Below, piece by piece: positions 7,598 through 8,029 of a stretch of 8,029 nucleotides of DNA (the stretch's first letter is position 1; each line of letters opens with the position of its first letter). Source of the stretch: Verrucomicrobiales bacterium. GTDB taxonomy: Bacteria > Verrucomicrobiota > Verrucomicrobiia > Verrucomicrobiales > Verrucomicrobiaceae. The stretch covers positions 1 through 8,029 of the forward strand of contig DMMK01000113.1 in the NCBI GenBank assembly GCA_003453085.1. Reading direction: 5' to 3'. The notes below the pieces were generated by a model that saw only the letters and a list, made by a program, of their open reading frames with translations, was not told the DNA's origin and ran no database searches. The translations under genes were made by a program, and so were the position numbers.

Positions 7598-8029
7598 GGG
7601 GTGGGGGCGATCTGGCGGTTCACGCATTCGCTCAGCACCTGGCGGATGCGGCTCAGCAGGCGATACACAGCTTCCACCGTGCGCTCGCTTTTGACCGCGA
7701 TTTCTTCGATCCCGCAGTCTTCATAGTAGCGCCAGACGACGATCTTCCGATGCGCCTCGGGCAGCTTGCGAAGGCAGAGGTTCAGGGCTTCCGCCTTGAG
7801 GTCCAGGGCATCGGCACGTTGATCAATCTCTGCCGCCACTGCCTCGATGAAGGCTTCGTCGAGAGAGGATGAAACCGAGCGTTTTTTCTCAGAGCGGCGG
7901 TAGTTGAGAATCTGGGTGGGGGCGATCTTTTGGGCCCCGGCGCGGAAGTTGGGATCAGGCTCCAACTTCGCGAGTTGCTTCCACCGGGGGACTTTCACCG
8001 CCTGGGGTATGGCAGCCGCGTCCGCCGGA
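7594..8029 (-). CDS. Sigma-70 family (ECF-type) RNA polymerase sigma factor, 5' truncated at window edge
   Basis: The last 144 or so residues of an ECF-like sigma factor are present; the frame is open to the right edge, so the gene begins outside the window. The GTG at 7998 is only an internal codon. Numbering from the edge, residues to about 45 correspond to the end of region 2 (NFRAGAQKIAPTQILNYRR). A linker with SLDEAFIEAVAAEID follows. Region 4 is at about 80-135 (ALNLCLRKLPEAHRKIVV, then the helix-turn-helix CGIEEIAVKSERTVEAVYRL and LSRIRQVLSECV). Region 4 looks intact and is expected to contact the -35 element and beta-flap. Region 2 looks eroded: FRAG where the family usually has FRAW, plus other differences close to the edge. 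It is first of the genes seen in the operon and is coupled to fecR by ATGA, a typical sigma/regulator pair. Target promoters cannot be seen because the upstream region is missing. Confidence 0.87.
   Translation of the reverse strand, partial: PADAAAIPQAVKVPRWKQLAKLEPDPNFRAGAQKIAPTQILNYRRSEKKRSVSSSLDEAFIEAVAAEIDQRADALDLKAEALNLCLRKLPEAHRKIVVWRYYEDCGIEEIAVKSERTVEAVYRLLSRIRQVLSECVNRQIAPTP

Overview
The window looks like chromosomal DNA from a Verrucomicrobia (or, less likely, Planctomycetes) bacterium. The evidence is the gene set: a DUF1501 protein, a PSCyt1/PSCyt2/PSD1 (DUF1549/DUF1553) cytochrome-like protein, a FecR protein with a DNRLRE-like tail, a sigma-70-family factor, and a HEAT-repeat protein ending in the Pirellula/Verrucomicrobium-type heme-binding domain. 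These families expanded in the PVC superphylum. The moderately GC-rich sequence and the style of the sigma and FecR proteins suggest a Prosthecobacter-like Verrucomicrobium, but the genus is a guess from memory of the families.

Layout: the left fifth (1-1599, + strand) is the 3' end of a large HEAT-repeat c-type cytochrome whose start lies outside the window. It converges on a four-gene minus-strand operon that fills the rest. In transcription order (right to left) this is: a sigma factor (7594 to the right edge, 5' end cut off), a membrane-anchored FecR protein (6194-7597), a 1045-residue PSD1 cytochrome (3044-6181) and a Tat-exported DUF1501 protein (1596-3023). The sigma and FecR genes overlap by ATGA, the next two gaps are 12 and 20 bases, and the two convergent transcription units end on overlapping TAG stops inside one GCTAGC palindrome. 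No stretch of more than 20 bases is non-coding. I saw no RNA gene, mobile element, CRISPR array, repeat family or intrinsic terminator.

Likely joint action (inference): the sigma factor and FecR form a cell-surface signalling pair that controls its own operon. The operon's output is two exported proteins, a probable multi-heme protein carrying an extra LamG-like jelly-roll, and a DUF1501 protein of the alkaline phosphatase/sulfatase-like fold. The extra beta-sandwich domains on both FecR and PSD1 suggest that a glycan or other surface polymer is sensed and processed. The substrate cannot be read from the sequence.

Points for a second look: the PSD1 domain appears split by the LamG-like insertion; all three complete internal starts lack a Shine-Dalgarno sequence and instead have a C-rich stretch just before ATG; and the sigma factor's region 2, next to the window edge, lacks several residues expected of the family.
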